A stretch of 64,000 bases of DNA from JAPWJZ01 sp965279315. Lineage in GTDB: Bacteria; Pseudomonadota; Alphaproteobacteria; Micavibrionales; UBA2020. Location: positions 186,001 through 250,000 of the forward strand of contig OZ257145.1 in assembly GCA_965279315.1 (NCBI GenBank), written 5' to 3'. The position numbers and the translations under genes are program-made. Below the pieces are notes generated by a model. The model searched no databases. It had not been told where the DNA came from and saw only the letters and a program-made list of their open reading frames with translations. How positions within the stretch are numbered: the stretch's first letter is position 1; every line of letters begins with the position of its first letter. Below are positions 8,748 to 19,100 of the stretch, piece after piece.

Positions 8748-9728
8748 TCAGATCGCGTTGCCGACCTTGCGCACGCGCTGTGGCTTGTCGATATCGACAC
8801 CGCACCCCAGACCAACGGAAACAAGGATATTCCAACCCGCCAGCAGCTGGAAATACGCATCAAAACCGGCAAGCGCGGGGATGCGGATGGTATCAAAGGG
8901 CGTGTCGGTTGAAGATATCGCGATGATCGTGATGCCCGTCCCCTGCGCCAGCACCTTCTGGTATTTTTCGATTTCTTCCCTGAAAGGGTCGATCAGGATA
9001 ATGACTTCGTCCTGCCGCATCACTTCCTCGATGCCGTGCAGGGCGTAGGTGCCCTCCAGATAATCGCTTTTGCGGCGCGCAATTTCATTCGCCTTCAGCG
9101 TCAGCTCTTCGGCAACGCCATTGTTGCGGCCGGAAAAATAAATGACGGGCGCGGCGGCAATCGTATCCAGCATGGCCGGGGGGATTGTTTGTGCCAATAC
9201 GGCGGCGCAACCATCGGCGGCTTCGGCCTGTTGCCGCCATTCATTGCCACCCAGCAGGGACTGATATATCAGCGCATGTTCGACAACGCTTTTCGATGCC
9301 GCAACGGCCTGTTCTGCGCCGCAGGTCAGGATGCGTGAATCGGTTGCGACTTCGGTCAACCGGCTGCCGGCATTGGCGGTGACCGCGTAACAGGGGATTT
9401 TATCCTGTGCCAGTTTTTCGCACAGGGAGATCAATTCACGGGTGCGGCCACTGTTGCTGCCCGCAAGCACGTTAAAACCGCGCAGGTCGTATTCGGCGGC
9501 CTGCCGCGCGCCTTCAGTTGCGATATTCAGCGCGTGGCCGGTTTGCTGGGCGCGGGCAATCAGGTTTTTGGCGGGAAAAATGCGGCTCGACCCCTCCCCC
9601 GTCACCAGCAGGCGTTTGCCAGCCATGGCGGAAGCCCAAGCCTGCAACTGTTTCGAATCGAAACGGCGCAGGATACCGGGGGTTTCCAGCATTTCGCGGA
9701 TCAGGGCATGGGGGCTGTCGGCCTGCAT
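8748..9728 (-). CDS. Double-SIS sugar-phosphate isomerase/deaminase-like protein
   Basis: A 326-residue cytosolic protein with two SIS domains, organised like the isomerase half of GlmS and like AgaS/FrlB-type enzymes. Domain one has LLVTGEGSSRIFPAKN and LAGSNSGRTRELISLCEKL, a sugar-phosphate-binding Ser/Thr-rich loop pattern. Domain two has VIYFSGRNNGVAEELTLKANE and YLEGTYALHGIEEVM, as in GlmS-type isomerase domains. No glutaminase domain is present. The substrate is probably an amino-sugar phosphate, supported by the divergent PIG-L deacetylase and second SIS gene. I chose ATG 9728, preceded by GGAGAG; the longer frame upstream runs into the neighbouring promoter region. Confidence 0.8.
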   Translation of the reverse strand: MQADSPHALIREMLETPGILRRFDSKQLQAWASAMAGKRLLVTGEGSSRIFPAKNLIARAQQTGHALNIATEGARQAAEYDLRGFNVLAGSNSGRTRELISLCEKLAQDKIPCYAVTANAGSRLTEVATDSRILTCGAEQAVAASKSVVEHALIYQSLLGGNEWRQQAEAADGCAAVLAQTIPPAMLDTIAAAPVIYFSGRNNGVAEELTLKANEIARRKSDYLEGTYALHGIEEVMRQDEVIILIDPFREEIEKYQKVLAQGTGITIIAISSTDTPFDTIRIPALAGFDAYFQLLAGWNILVSVGLGCGVDIDKPQRVRKVGNAI

Positions 9729-9760
9729 AAAAGGCTCTCCATCGGGGAAACGGCTTGGTA

Positions 9761-9766
9761 TATAAT
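9761..9766 (+). promoter_or_regulatory. Possible -10 box for the PIG-L gene
   Basis: A perfect TATAAT lies 33 bp before the ATG at 9799, in the 70-bp divergent spacer. A good -35 hexamer at the proper distance is not evident, so this is tentative. Confidence 0.35.
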
Positions 9767-9798
9767 AGCCGATATTACCGGAAGGAATAGCCACTGCC

Positions 9799-10632
9799 AT
9801 GAAAATTTGCATCGTATCGCCCCATATCGACGACGCCGTGCTGTCTTGCGGCATTTTCATCCAGCGCCGCGTGGCGGCAGGCGACCATGTCACGGTCGTC
9901 GATATCTTCACCAAGGGCAAGAACGGCGACAACCGCCGCAAGGAAGAGGAAATCGCGATCGAGCGTATCGGCGCAACCGGCCATTTCCTCGACGAATTCG
10001 ACGCGCCCGACCGCGACCCGCGCTATAAATCGACAAAAGAGCTGTTTCTGGGCGACATGAAGGATGTGCCGGAAACATTCCTTGCCCATGTCACCCAGCG
10101 GCTGGAAGGTTTTTTCAAGGAACATCGCATCGAGTTGGCGGTGTTCCCGCTCGCCGCCGGCACGCATATCGACCACCGCATCGCGCACGAGGCGGGGCGG
10201 CGCATCAAATCGGTGCCTGTGAAATATTATGAAGACCGCCCCTATATCCTCTGGCCCGGCATTTTGCAGGGGCGCATGAACGAGATTGGCAGCGATGCCG
10301 CCCTGCCTCCCGTCACGCGCGCGCAGATGGAAGGGGCGCTTGAATCTTATTATTACCTGACACATTTCGTGCCCGCCGACCGCCGCCACGAAACCCTGCC
10401 GATGTATCTGGCGGCGCTGGATGTGGCATCCAGCAATAAATTGAAGGCGACAGGCGAAACGCTGGTGGCGACAGAAGCCGAATTGAAAACGATGTATCAC
10501 AGCCTCGCCGCCTATACGAGCCAGATGGTATCGATCTATCCCGATTACGACACTTTTATCCGCGACAGCCTTTCGTATGAAAAGGTTGCGGGGCATGACG
10601 CCTATACTGAAAGGTCATGGACATTCGCATGA
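9799..10632 (+). CDS. PIG-L/LmbE family deacetylase
   Basis: A 277-residue zinc-dependent deacetylase of the LmbE/PIG-L family, whose members usually remove acetyl from N-acetylglucosaminyl groups. The metal-binding motif appears as SPHIDDAVLSCG at residues 7-18 (family consensus PHPDDE) and the second histidine motif as AGTHIDHRIAHEAG (about 120). The Rossmann-like core is complete, and the C-terminal part (YYYLTHFVP, YTSQMVSIYP) is normal for the family. It overlaps the downstream SIS gene and is divergent from another SIS gene, suggesting an amino-sugar pathway. The exact substrate cannot be read from the sequence. Confidence 0.88.
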   Translation: MKICIVSPHIDDAVLSCGIFIQRRVAAGDHVTVVDIFTKGKNGDNRRKEEEIAIERIGATGHFLDEFDAPDRDPRYKSTKELFLGDMKDVPETFLAHVTQRLEGFFKEHRIELAVFPLAAGTHIDHRIAHEAGRRIKSVPVKYYEDRPYILWPGILQGRMNEIGSDAALPPVTRAQMEGALESYYYLTHFVPADRRHETLPMYLAALDVASSNKLKATGETLVATEAELKTMYHSLAAYTSQMVSIYPDYDTFIRDSLSYEKVAGHDAYTERSWTFA

Positions 10633-12149
10633 CAACCGCGCGGCAAAAGGCGACTGAATTTTTAGAGGTCGCCGCCAAATTCCAGCTGGGATCGCTGCCG
10701 ACCGAACAACGGCATCCGCTGACCTATGAACTGGCCGACCTGTCACGCAACAATATCCCCGAAGCATTGCGCATCATGACCGCCATCGATATCGGCGTGA
10801 TCGAGGATGTGCTTGCAAAGGCACCGGAACTATTAAGACTGGAAACTGCGATCCGGGAGACTTTCGCCGCCGGCAACCGCGTATTTTTCTATGGCTGCGG
10901 CGCGACAGGTCGGCTGTCGCTGTCCATCGAATATATCTGGCGTTTCATCCATCGCGGACAGCCGGAAGCCGATAACGTGATGGGTTTCATGAGCGGCGGC
11001 GACCTTGCGCTTGTCCATTCCATCGAAAATTTTGAAGATCATCCTGAATTCGGCGCAAGGCAGCTGCGCGAAATCGGCTTTGGCTCACATGACTTGCTGG
11101 TCAGCTGCACCGAGGGCGGCGAAACGCCGTCCGTGATCGGCGCGACGGAGGAAGCGGCGCGGTTATCATCCCGCAAGCCATTTTTCCTGTACTGCAACCC
11201 CGACCATGCATTGCATGAACAGGTAGAGCGGTCGCGCCGCGTGCTGGAAAATGACGGCATCGAGAAAGTCTGCCTATTTGTCGGCCCCATGGCACTATCC
11301 GGCAGTACGCGGATGCAGGCCAGCACGGCATTGATGCTGGGCGCCGGCGCGGCGTTGCTGCAAACGGATATCAGTGATTTCCTGTCTTTCGTGCAGAAAA
11401 CCGATTTGTCGTTCCTGCAGGATTTCATCACCGAAGAATCGCGCATTTACGCGGCGGGCGATTACGTGCTGTACGAAACCAATGATTACGGCATGACGAT
11501 CGTGACGGACACGACCGAACGGTCGCCCACTTTCTCGCTGCTTGCTTTTGAAAACGTGAACGACCCCATGCGCGCACCCGCTCTGTCGTATTTCATGCTG
11601 CCACAGTCGGAAAATTCGGAAACGGCGTGGCAGGCATTGCTATTACGCGCTCCCGTTACGATTGAATGGGATGAATTGCGGGCGGTTGCGGGGCGTGAAC
11701 GGCTGGTAGGTTTTGATTTCTCTGCTCGGGCGCAGCAGCAGCGCGAAAAACGTACTGCACCCGCAAAATTGCATACCTTCCGCATCGAGAGGTGCGGAGA
11801 CGAAATGCAATTCAGCCTTGGCAACCTGCGCCATAGCCTCAACGTATCCGGCCTGCACCCGCTGTTCGAACATCTGTTCCTGAAAATCGCACTGAACATG
11901 CATTCCACGCTGGTCATGGGCCGGCACGGGCGGTTTGAAAGCAACGTGATGACATGGGTGAAGCCCAGCAACAAGAAACTGATCGACCGCGCCATCCGCT
12001 ATGTCGAATACCTGTTGCACCACCAGAACATCATGCAGTTTTCATACGCCGATATCTGCCATCAGCTGTTCGAGGAAGCGGAGCGCATGACGCCGGCGGA
12101 ATCGGTCGTGCTGATGACGGTGCAAAGCCTGAAGAAACGCGGCAGTTAA
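10617..12149 (+). CDS. SIS-domain protein related to MurQ/glucokinase regulatory protein
   Basis: A 510-residue SIS protein. VFFYGCGATGRLSLSIEY (about residue 93) matches the GAGTSGRL sugar-phosphate loop of MurQ. VSCTEGGETPSVIGATEEA and VGPMALSGSTRMQASTALML match the MurQ/GCKR segments VGPE..GSTR. The C-terminal half (about 300-510) is a second SIS-like or regulatory region. MurQ is a MurNAc-6-phosphate etherase of about 300 residues, so this longer protein is better called MurQ/GCKR-like. Activity on a sugar phosphate is likely, with the exact reaction unknown. It overlaps the deacetylase gene by 16 bp; an alternative start at 10629 would give a classic ATGA overlap. Confidence 0.78.
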   Translation: MDIRMTTARQKATEFLEVAAKFQLGSLPTEQRHPLTYELADLSRNNIPEALRIMTAIDIGVIEDVLAKAPELLRLETAIRETFAAGNRVFFYGCGATGRLSLSIEYIWRFIHRGQPEADNVMGFMSGGDLALVHSIENFEDHPEFGARQLREIGFGSHDLLVSCTEGGETPSVIGATEEAARLSSRKPFFLYCNPDHALHEQVERSRRVLENDGIEKVCLFVGPMALSGSTRMQASTALMLGAGAALLQTDISDFLSFVQKTDLSFLQDFITEESRIYAAGDYVLYETNDYGMTIVTDTTERSPTFSLLAFENVNDPMRAPALSYFMLPQSENSETAWQALLLRAPVTIEWDELRAVAGRERLVGFDFSARAQQQREKRTAPAKLHTFRIERCGDEMQFSLGNLRHSLNVSGLHPLFEHLFLKIALNMHSTLVMGRHGRFESNVMTWVKPSNKKLIDRAIRYVEYLLHHQNIMQFSYADICHQLFEEAERMTPAESVVLMTVQSLKKRGS

Positions 12150-12838
12150 ACGCTGGGCGGGTTGTCCCTGCCCTTGCGCGGCGCGGCCGGCGCGGGTCTT
12201 GCAGCCTGGCGCGCATCAATCGTTTCCAGCGAGAAATCGATGACGCGCGACAGGGCGGCCACAGCCATTTCATCCTTCATGCGCGGCGTTTCTGCTTCGA
12301 AATGCTTGTCCGCCGTTTGCGAGGCCAGCAGCGGGACATGTACGAAACCCGCGATCTTGCCTTCACGCTGGCTCCAGTCCAGCAGCTGGTACATCAGCGT
12401 ATTGCAGACATATGTGCCCGCCGAATAGGACTTCTGCCAGTCGGGAGAGTCTCCCAGTTTCTGCCATGGGAATGTAGATGACAGTGCATCGGGCGCGCCC
12501 GCGATCACGCGTTTGTTTTTTGGCTGCGCGCCGGTATTGTCGGGGATGCTCGCGTTTTTCCAGTTGAGCGCAACACGCTCGAGGCTGATATTCTTGCGCC
12601 CCTCCGCCTGCCCCAGCGCCAGCACGCCTTCGATATTCGGGTAGTTCGCCATTTCTTGTTGGATCAGCGGCCATGCCTCGTCGAACGAGACTGGCACAGG
12701 GCCGAAAAACACGACGCGCCCCTGCCAGTCCTGCTGCTTTAGTTTTTCGAGCAGGATGAGCGACGCATTGGTAGCCGCGCCATCGAAAGGTTCAAAGGCG
12801 GTGACCAGCAGCACGGCGTTTTTGTCGGTATTGCGCAT
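12146..12838 (-). CDS. pcp: Pyroglutamyl-peptidase I (C15 family)
   Basis: A 230-residue cytosolic cysteine peptidase that removes N-terminal pyroglutamate. LLVTAFEPFDGAATNAS is the typical N-terminus. LALGQAEGRKNISLERVALN holds the catalytic Glu. SAGTYVCNTLMYQLL holds the nucleophilic Cys, and KIAGFVHVPLL holds the catalytic His. All three catalytic residues are present, and the length fits the family (about 210-230). ATG 12838 is preferred over an in-frame TTG at 12853. The gene is convergent with the SIS gene and overlaps its end by 4 bp. Confidence 0.9.
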   Translation of the reverse strand: MRNTDKNAVLLVTAFEPFDGAATNASLILLEKLKQQDWQGRVVFFGPVPVSFDEAWPLIQQEMANYPNIEGVLALGQAEGRKNISLERVALNWKNASIPDNTGAQPKNKRVIAGAPDALSSTFPWQKLGDSPDWQKSYSAGTYVCNTLMYQLLDWSQREGKIAGFVHVPLLASQTADKHFEAETPRMKDEMAVAALSRVIDFSLETIDARQAARPAPAAPRKGRDNPPSV

Positions 12839-12913
12839 GCGCCAATCTAGCAACCTGCGCCAGCGGTTGAAACCCTCGCGATAGCAGGCTTCTGCTCAAA
12901 ATGACTATAACAT

Positions 12914-12940
12914 TTGACTTTGCCATAAAAGTTCTATAGA
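12914..12940 (+). promoter_or_regulatory. Possible sigma-70 promoter of the NAD salvage operon
   Basis: TTGACT (12914-12919) and TATAGA (12935-12940) are separated by 15 bp, shorter than the usual 17. A TATACT at 12954 is an alternative -10. Both are in the spacer before the nicotinate phosphoribosyltransferase gene. Confidence 0.35.
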
Positions 12941-12997
12941 GTCACCGGAATCATATACTAAACAGCTGATTCAATTAGAGAAAATGGATGGTGTGAG

Positions 12998-14917
12998 ATG
13001 GGTTTTATCGCCGATACCTATGATATCGAGCAAACGACGCCGTTGCTGACAGACAAATACCATTTCACGACCGCCTACGGGTATTGGCTGGAAGGCCGCG
13101 CCGACAACCCCTCCACCTTTTATATGTTCGGCCGCAAGGAAGCGGCGGGTGCGGGTTACAGCATCGCGGGCGGGCTGGAGGGACTGATCGACATCGTGCA
13201 GCGCTGGCAATCTTACGGCTTCACCGAAGACGATTTGAATTTCCTGCGCAGCCAGAAACGTCCGAGCGGCAAGGCTGTCTTTCCCGAGGCCTTCATCCAG
13301 TACTTGAGCGAAATGGAATTCAAGCTGAAGGTCGAGGCGCTGCCCGAAGGTGAAGTTTTCTTCCCGCAGGAACCGGTCTTGCGCGTGTCCGGCCCGATCG
13401 CACAGGTGAAGATGCTGGAATCCGTCGCCCTCGGCCTCATCAATGGCCATAGCGGTTACATGACGCAGGGCGCGCATCAGGCAAGCGTGGTGGAGGAAGA
13501 ACTCGAAAACGGCTCCCCGCGCGGCCAGGCCAGCGCGCAAGGCATGCGTCGCGGCCCGGGACTGGGCGCGATGCTGGAATCATCCCGCAGCCTTGGCGCA
13601 GGCGGCTATAAATCATCATCGACCGGCACAGCCGCAAAAATGTTCGCGCAGCCCTTCGCCGGCACGATGGACCATGCATGGGTCATGACCCATGGCGCAG
13701 AAATCGGCAAGGTGCCGATGGCCGACCTGTTCCGGCTGAACGACGATGGCAAGGTGCGCGACCTGCGCTGGGCGCTGAAGGAAGACGCATTCCGCAGCTT
13801 CGCCTTCGCCCATCCCGAAAGCGGCATTTTGCTGGTCGACACTTACGATCCCATGCAGGGCATGGAAAACGCCATTCAGGTGATCAAGGAATTGCATGCG
13901 CAAGGCCTCGGTGCCAATTACGGCATCCGTTTTGATTCCGGCGATATCGTGGAATATTCCAAAATCGCCTTGCGCCGCTTTGCCGAAGAAGGTTTTATCG
14001 ACGGCATCGATCCCGCCAACGTCAGCGGCATGAGCCATGAAGAACTGCTGAAACATGCGGAAAAATCCAAGGTGTTCGTCTCCGCCGCCGACGGCATCGA
14101 CGAGTATTCGGCGCAGGAAATGCGCGCGGCTGGCGCGTTCTTTAAATCATGGGGCATCGGCACCGCCGGATCGCATGTGCCGCCGCTCGGCCTCGTTTAC
14201 AAGGCATCGTCCGTCTATATGGATGTGCTGGAGGGTGAAGACGCCCCTGCCGAAATCAAGAAAACGCCCGTCATGAAGGTCGCCTCCAACGCGCCCGTGA
14301 AATCATCCAACCCCGGCGTCATCAATTCGCGCCGTTTCTATGGCACGGATGGGAAATTGTCGCATGTCGTCGTTTACGACCAGACGCTGGGCCTCGACCC
14401 TGCCGGTGAAATGATCAACCTGCGCGACTTCAAGGATGTGAAGACATCGCCCGCGAACCTGATTTCCCGGGACTCCCTTGTTTCCGTCTTTGACGAAGAC
14501 GGCCGGTTGACTCTCGCCGCCCCCGCGCAAAAAGAAACGCACCCCGGCAGCGACAGGTTCACGACCGACCTCGCAGCACTTGAAAAACGCATCAAGGCGC
14601 AGCTGGATACGCTGCCCGATAACGTACGGCAGGTGCGCCGCCCGCGCGCGGAAGTTTTGAAGGAAAAACTGGTCGCCGCGTTCAATGCTGCGAAAAAAGC
14701 TGGCCAATCACTTCTGAACCTCGATATCGCCGCGATTGAAAAATCGCTGCCGCCGGAACCGGGCCGGATCCCTGTTTATCTCGACCGCAAGCTGTTCGAC
14801 CAGCGTGCGGCGGTCGAAAAACTGCATCTCGGCCATGCCGGCGGCCAGTCGGGCGTGGGCGAATACAAGGAACGCTTTGATGGCGGCAACAACGCGCCGA
14901 AAGGACTGAAACAATGA
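12998..14917 (+). CDS. pncB: Nicotinate phosphoribosyltransferase
   Basis: A 639-residue enzyme that converts nicotinate and PRPP to nicotinate mononucleotide, the committing step of Preiss-Handler salvage. PLLTDKYHFTTAYGYW is the family N-terminus. SSTGTAAKMFAQPFAGTMDH (about 205-225), YGIRFDSGDIVEYSK and FKSWGIGTAGSH are the substrate/PRPP-binding segments. The family C-terminal domain ends near residue 565; a further 75 or so residues are unfamiliar. At 639 residues it is longer than E. coli PncB (about 400) and human NAPRT (about 540). It is first in a tight operon, with a 4-bp ATGA overlap into the nicotinamidase gene. Confidence 0.92.
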   Translation: MGFIADTYDIEQTTPLLTDKYHFTTAYGYWLEGRADNPSTFYMFGRKEAAGAGYSIAGGLEGLIDIVQRWQSYGFTEDDLNFLRSQKRPSGKAVFPEAFIQYLSEMEFKLKVEALPEGEVFFPQEPVLRVSGPIAQVKMLESVALGLINGHSGYMTQGAHQASVVEEELENGSPRGQASAQGMRRGPGLGAMLESSRSLGAGGYKSSSTGTAAKMFAQPFAGTMDHAWVMTHGAEIGKVPMADLFRLNDDGKVRDLRWALKEDAFRSFAFAHPESGILLVDTYDPMQGMENAIQVIKELHAQGLGANYGIRFDSGDIVEYSKIALRRFAEEGFIDGIDPANVSGMSHEELLKHAEKSKVFVSAADGIDEYSAQEMRAAGAFFKSWGIGTAGSHVPPLGLVYKASSVYMDVLEGEDAPAEIKKTPVMKVASNAPVKSSNPGVINSRRFYGTDGKLSHVVVYDQTLGLDPAGEMINLRDFKDVKTSPANLISRDSLVSVFDEDGRLTLAAPAQKETHPGSDRFTTDLAALEKRIKAQLDTLPDNVRQVRRPRAEVLKEKLVAAFNAAKKAGQSLLNLDIAAIEKSLPPEPGRIPVYLDRKLFDQRAAVEKLHLGHAGGQSGVGEYKERFDGGNNAPKGLKQ

Positions 14918-16104
14918 GCATCCAGATCGTCAATGGCAAGAAAACCGCCAGCATCAACGTCTTTATCGACCCTGAACGCGGCTTCCTCGACCTGTCCCTG
15001 ACCGATGCGACGGGCGGCGTGCTGTATGTGCCGAAAGGCGAAGAAGTCTCGGCGCTGATGGGCGGCATCATCACGAAAAGCCGCGATAGCGTCTTTGTGC
15101 TGGGACAGGATTACCACCCTGCCAACCATATCAGCTTCATGGTCAACCATCCGGGCCTGATGGAATACCGCATCGAAAAGTTCCGCGAATTCCTCATCGC
15201 GAACGGCCAGCCCGTCCTCAACGACAACCAAATTTACCTGCAGGCGCAACAGCCCGTGCATTTCTTCAACGGCTTCGACAAGCCGCCGGTGCCGTTTGCT
15301 TTCAACGAAATCGTGCTGGACGAAGACCGCAACATCATCGGGGTCAAGGAAGATGACGGGCGCATTCGCAAGGTGCAGGTCGAAACATCCTCCGGTCTTG
15401 CGCCGTCGGAAAAAGACCGCGGCCGCGTGACAGCCGTTCTTGACGATTACTTTCCCAAAACCTTTGATGAATACCGCGCTGACGGGCAATTGCTGTCGAC
15501 CCAGACGCTCTGGACGAAACATGGCGTGCAGGGCACCGACAGCAGCCTGTACCCCGCCGACATGAACCTGCCCAAGGGATTGCAGGAAAAGCTGAACGGC
15601 GACCTGACCAGCCCCGTCGTGTATCACCGCGACGCCGCGACCGGCAACGAATTCTATGTGGTACGCAAGGGCCAGAACAGCGAAGTCGACAGCTATGGCA
15701 TCGGCGTCGAAAACGACGGCGAAACCCGCACCAAGGCCGACGAGGTATTCCGCGCGATCGCCCGCACCTTCCGCAAGCAGGGCGTTGAAAATGTCGTCAT
15801 CAACGTGGGCGGCCTGGCATCCAACTTCTGCGTCGAATTTTCGATCAACAATATCGCCGATTTCTTCGCCGGTGAATTCCGCATCAAGCAAATGGCGGTC
15901 GAGATGAATTTCGTGCCGGAAATTTCACGCGGTATCCCCATTCCGGGCGGCACGGAAGTGCCCTTTAGCGAGGCTGGCGTCGCACAGCGCGTCAAGGACT
16001 TGCACAATGTCGGCATCAACACGATCGAAGGGATATTGGCATTGTCCGGCGCGGGAAAGCAGCAAGCGCCCGTCCGGCCTAAATTTCCCGGCCTGACGGC
16101 GTAA
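14914..16104 (+). CDS. pncA: Nicotinamidase, long form
   Basis: Hydrolyses nicotinamide to nicotinate plus ammonia, feeding the upstream PncB. The isochorismatase-fold motifs are all visible: Asp19 in NVFIDPERGFLD, the metal ligands in GQDYHPANHISF (Asp66, His68, His72), WTKHGVQGTDSS, Lys252 in VRKGQNSEVDSYG, and Cys306 in GGLASNFCVEFS. Asp19-Lys252-Cys306 would be the catalytic triad. The protein is 396 residues against about 200 for typical PncA. Most of the excess is an insertion at about residues 85-195 between the metal site and the WTKHGVQG motif. It overlaps pncB by 4 bp and ends 4 bp before the NAD synthetase fusion. Confidence 0.88.
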   Translation: MSIQIVNGKKTASINVFIDPERGFLDLSLTDATGGVLYVPKGEEVSALMGGIITKSRDSVFVLGQDYHPANHISFMVNHPGLMEYRIEKFREFLIANGQPVLNDNQIYLQAQQPVHFFNGFDKPPVPFAFNEIVLDEDRNIIGVKEDDGRIRKVQVETSSGLAPSEKDRGRVTAVLDDYFPKTFDEYRADGQLLSTQTLWTKHGVQGTDSSLYPADMNLPKGLQEKLNGDLTSPVVYHRDAATGNEFYVVRKGQNSEVDSYGIGVENDGETRTKADEVFRAIARTFRKQGVENVVINVGGLASNFCVEFSINNIADFFAGEFRIKQMAVEMNFVPEISRGIPIPGGTEVPFSEAGVAQRVKDLHNVGINTIEGILALSGAGKQQAPVRPKFPGLTA

Positions 16105-16108
16105 ACGG

Positions 16109-19100
16109 ATGCAGGGCGCGTTCCATGGCAATGCTGAAGATATCCGCGATGCCCTGAAACAGGGCGGGCTGGAATATGCCGTGTCGATCGGCCGCCGCGC
16201 GCCCATGCACCGCATCCATCTTGAATGCCTGCAGGAAATCGTCGATGCGGGCTTGATGCCCGTCGTGTTTATCGGGTCGACAAATGGCGCGGACAGCGCA
16301 TGGTTCGATCCCGTTAAAAACCCGCTGACGCTGGAACAGCAGAAAGAACAGCTCAAATACGCCCTGCCGCATTCGTATGACGACAGCCGTATCCTGACCC
16401 TGCCCGATGTCGGCAACCAGGAAAAATGGTTTGACGGTTTTTTCGATATGTTCGACGGAACGGCATTCAAAGGCAAATCGGTCGTTCATTACCGCAGCAA
16501 GGCGGCGGATGCGAAGGACGCCGATGCCGCCATCCGCCCCTTGAGCGCATACATGGAAGGTTTCGGCAAGCGCGGGCTGCCCGCATGGGAATCCTATAAC
16601 CGCGACCCTGCCGACGACAATATCAACGCGACGGAAATCCGCAGTTTCGACCTTGAAAACTTGACAGCAGGGCAACGCGCGCTGATGGCAACGCCGGATT
16701 ACATTATCGGCCTTGCGCGCGCGGCCCGCGATGCCAACCCCGACAAAGAATTGATGAAAGACGTCCCGCTGGCCATTTTCGACCTGACGCTGGAACGCAT
16801 GTGGAAAGAAGCGGGAATTTCGACCGCACAAGTATTGAACACCGCCGCCACCCGCAGCCTGCACGACCTGCAAACGGCCGCGACAAGCCTCGTCAAGAAC
16901 CGCCACGCCCCGAAGGAACAGGCCATGACCGACAAGATTTCGCTGAAAATCGCTTCCGCCAGCACGAACCAGACAGGCGGCGACTGGCCCCGCAACCTTG
17001 CGAACATCATCAAGGCGGTGGATAAAGCGGTTGAGGACAAGGCGGATATTCTGGCGCTTGAGGAGCTGGGGCTTTCGGGTTACGAACGCGGCGACGATTT
17101 CCAGTATTCGGATAATGGAAAAACGCGCGAGATGCTGCAAATCATCGCCGATTACGCAGCCAGCAAGAACCCGAACCTCATCATTTCCGTCGGGCACCCG
17201 TGGTATTTCGCCGACAAGGACCTGCCAACGCAGGACAACCGCCGCAAAAACCCGCTGTTCAACCGCGTGAACAAGCAATATGACGTGCAAAGCTTCCTGA
17301 CCGGCGGCGATGTCGTGGCGATTTCGGCAAAAAGCTATTTGTTCAATTACGAACGCGGCTATGAAACGCGCCATTTCGAGGAATGGAGCGACGAGGCGGC
17401 GAACAAATACGAAAACAAGTTCGGCAAGGGCCGCGACGGCACGATCATGATCGAACTGCCCGCCATGACCTATCCGGATGGCACGGAAGTGCCCGCCAAA
17501 GCCATTCCCTTCGGCAGCCCTGTCATTCAGGCAGGCGATGGCGACCGCAGCATCAACCTGTGGCATATCATTTGCGAGATGTACTGGATCGGTTCACGCT
17601 TTGACGGATCAGCCAATAATAAAGATTACGCACGCGACAACCCGCTGGCGCAGAAGGCGCGCGATTTCGACATCACGGTTGCCGTCAACCCGAACGCAAG
17701 CCCGCCCGTCGCCAACAAAATCGACAAGCATTACGAGCTGTCGAAACTGGCGAGCGGCTATGCGGGCGTATTGGTGCATACCGATGGCCTCGGCTCCTCC
17801 GGTTCAACCTTCGCGCAATTCGGCAGCAGGCTGATGGCGCAGGACGGCGGGATCATTTCCGAAGGCGCGCGCGGCACTTTCGCCGATATGGCCTACACGA
17901 GCCAGATTGTGCAGGTCGCCCCCGCAATCGACAAAGGCCATGCGCCCCACGCGAAAGTCGCGCACAGTTTCAGCGCCACGCATGACGCGCCCGTGCAGGA
18001 CGGCCCCGCCGTCTGGGAACACGGCCCCCGCCGCGAAATGGAAGAGGAACTGCGCAACGAACTGCTCTGGCTCTATGATTACATGCGCAAGAACAAGATC
18101 CAGGGCGTGACGCAGGCGCTGTCGGGCGGCATGGATTCCGCCTACAATGCCGCCAAAGTGCGCATGATGGTTGAACTGGGCGTATCCGAGCTCGGTTTCG
18201 CGGGTTTCATGGATTCCATGAGCCACCTGACCTACAAGAACGAAGCGCTCGCCGCATTCAAACAGGGCGGGCGCGAAGCCGGCATCGCGGCGGTCATGGA
18301 CAACATGCTGACCAGCGTCTATATGGGCACGGATAACAGCTCCGACAAGACTTTGAATGCTGCGAAAACGATGATCGAGGGCGGCACGCGCGCCGATGGC
18401 ACGACATTCAAGGGTATCAGCGGAAAATTTGAATACCGCAACGTGCAGCGCCTTGTCGAGGTTTATGCCGAAATTTACAGCGGCGTAAACCCCGGCCAAA
18501 TTTCCGACGCGCGCGACGCTGAAATCCGCAAAGAGCTTGCCGCCATCCTGCGCACGCGCAAGGAAGACGTGACACCCGAAGAATTGGAGCGTCGTATCCA
18601 TGTATTGAAAGAAACGTTTGAGGAAGTTGCCGGCGATGTGCTGTCGGTCGGCAACGACAAGCATGCCGTGGCCTATGAAAACATTCAGGCGCGCCTGCGC
18701 CAGGTCCTGATCAGCTTGTTTTCGAACGTCGAGAACAAGATGTCGATTTCCAACCCGAACCTTGATGAAGGGCGTAATTCCTATTCCACATGGGGCGGCG
18801 ACCTACATGGCGGTATGATTGCCGGCAACGCGCACAAGGACAAGCAGCGCCAGATCGACCATATGAAACTGCTGTATGAATTCGGCCTGCAGGACGGCGT
18901 CGCACCCGTCGAGGCATTCCACTGGGTGCTGGCGAACCGCCCCTCCGCCGAATTGCAGCCTCTTGGCAAAGACGGTAAGGTCACGCAGTTCGACGAAGAC
19001 CAACTGGGCCGCAGTTTCCGCCAAATGGACATGATTTCACATTTCATGCTGAACGACCGTCCACTCGGTCAGGGCGAGCGCAAGAACAGCCCGATTGAAG

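Noticed and set aside
14776..17566. Long minus-strand ORFs across the NAD operon
   Set aside because: They lie antisense to pncB, pncA and nadE, whose catalytic residues are intact. High GC at third codon positions commonly makes such shadows.
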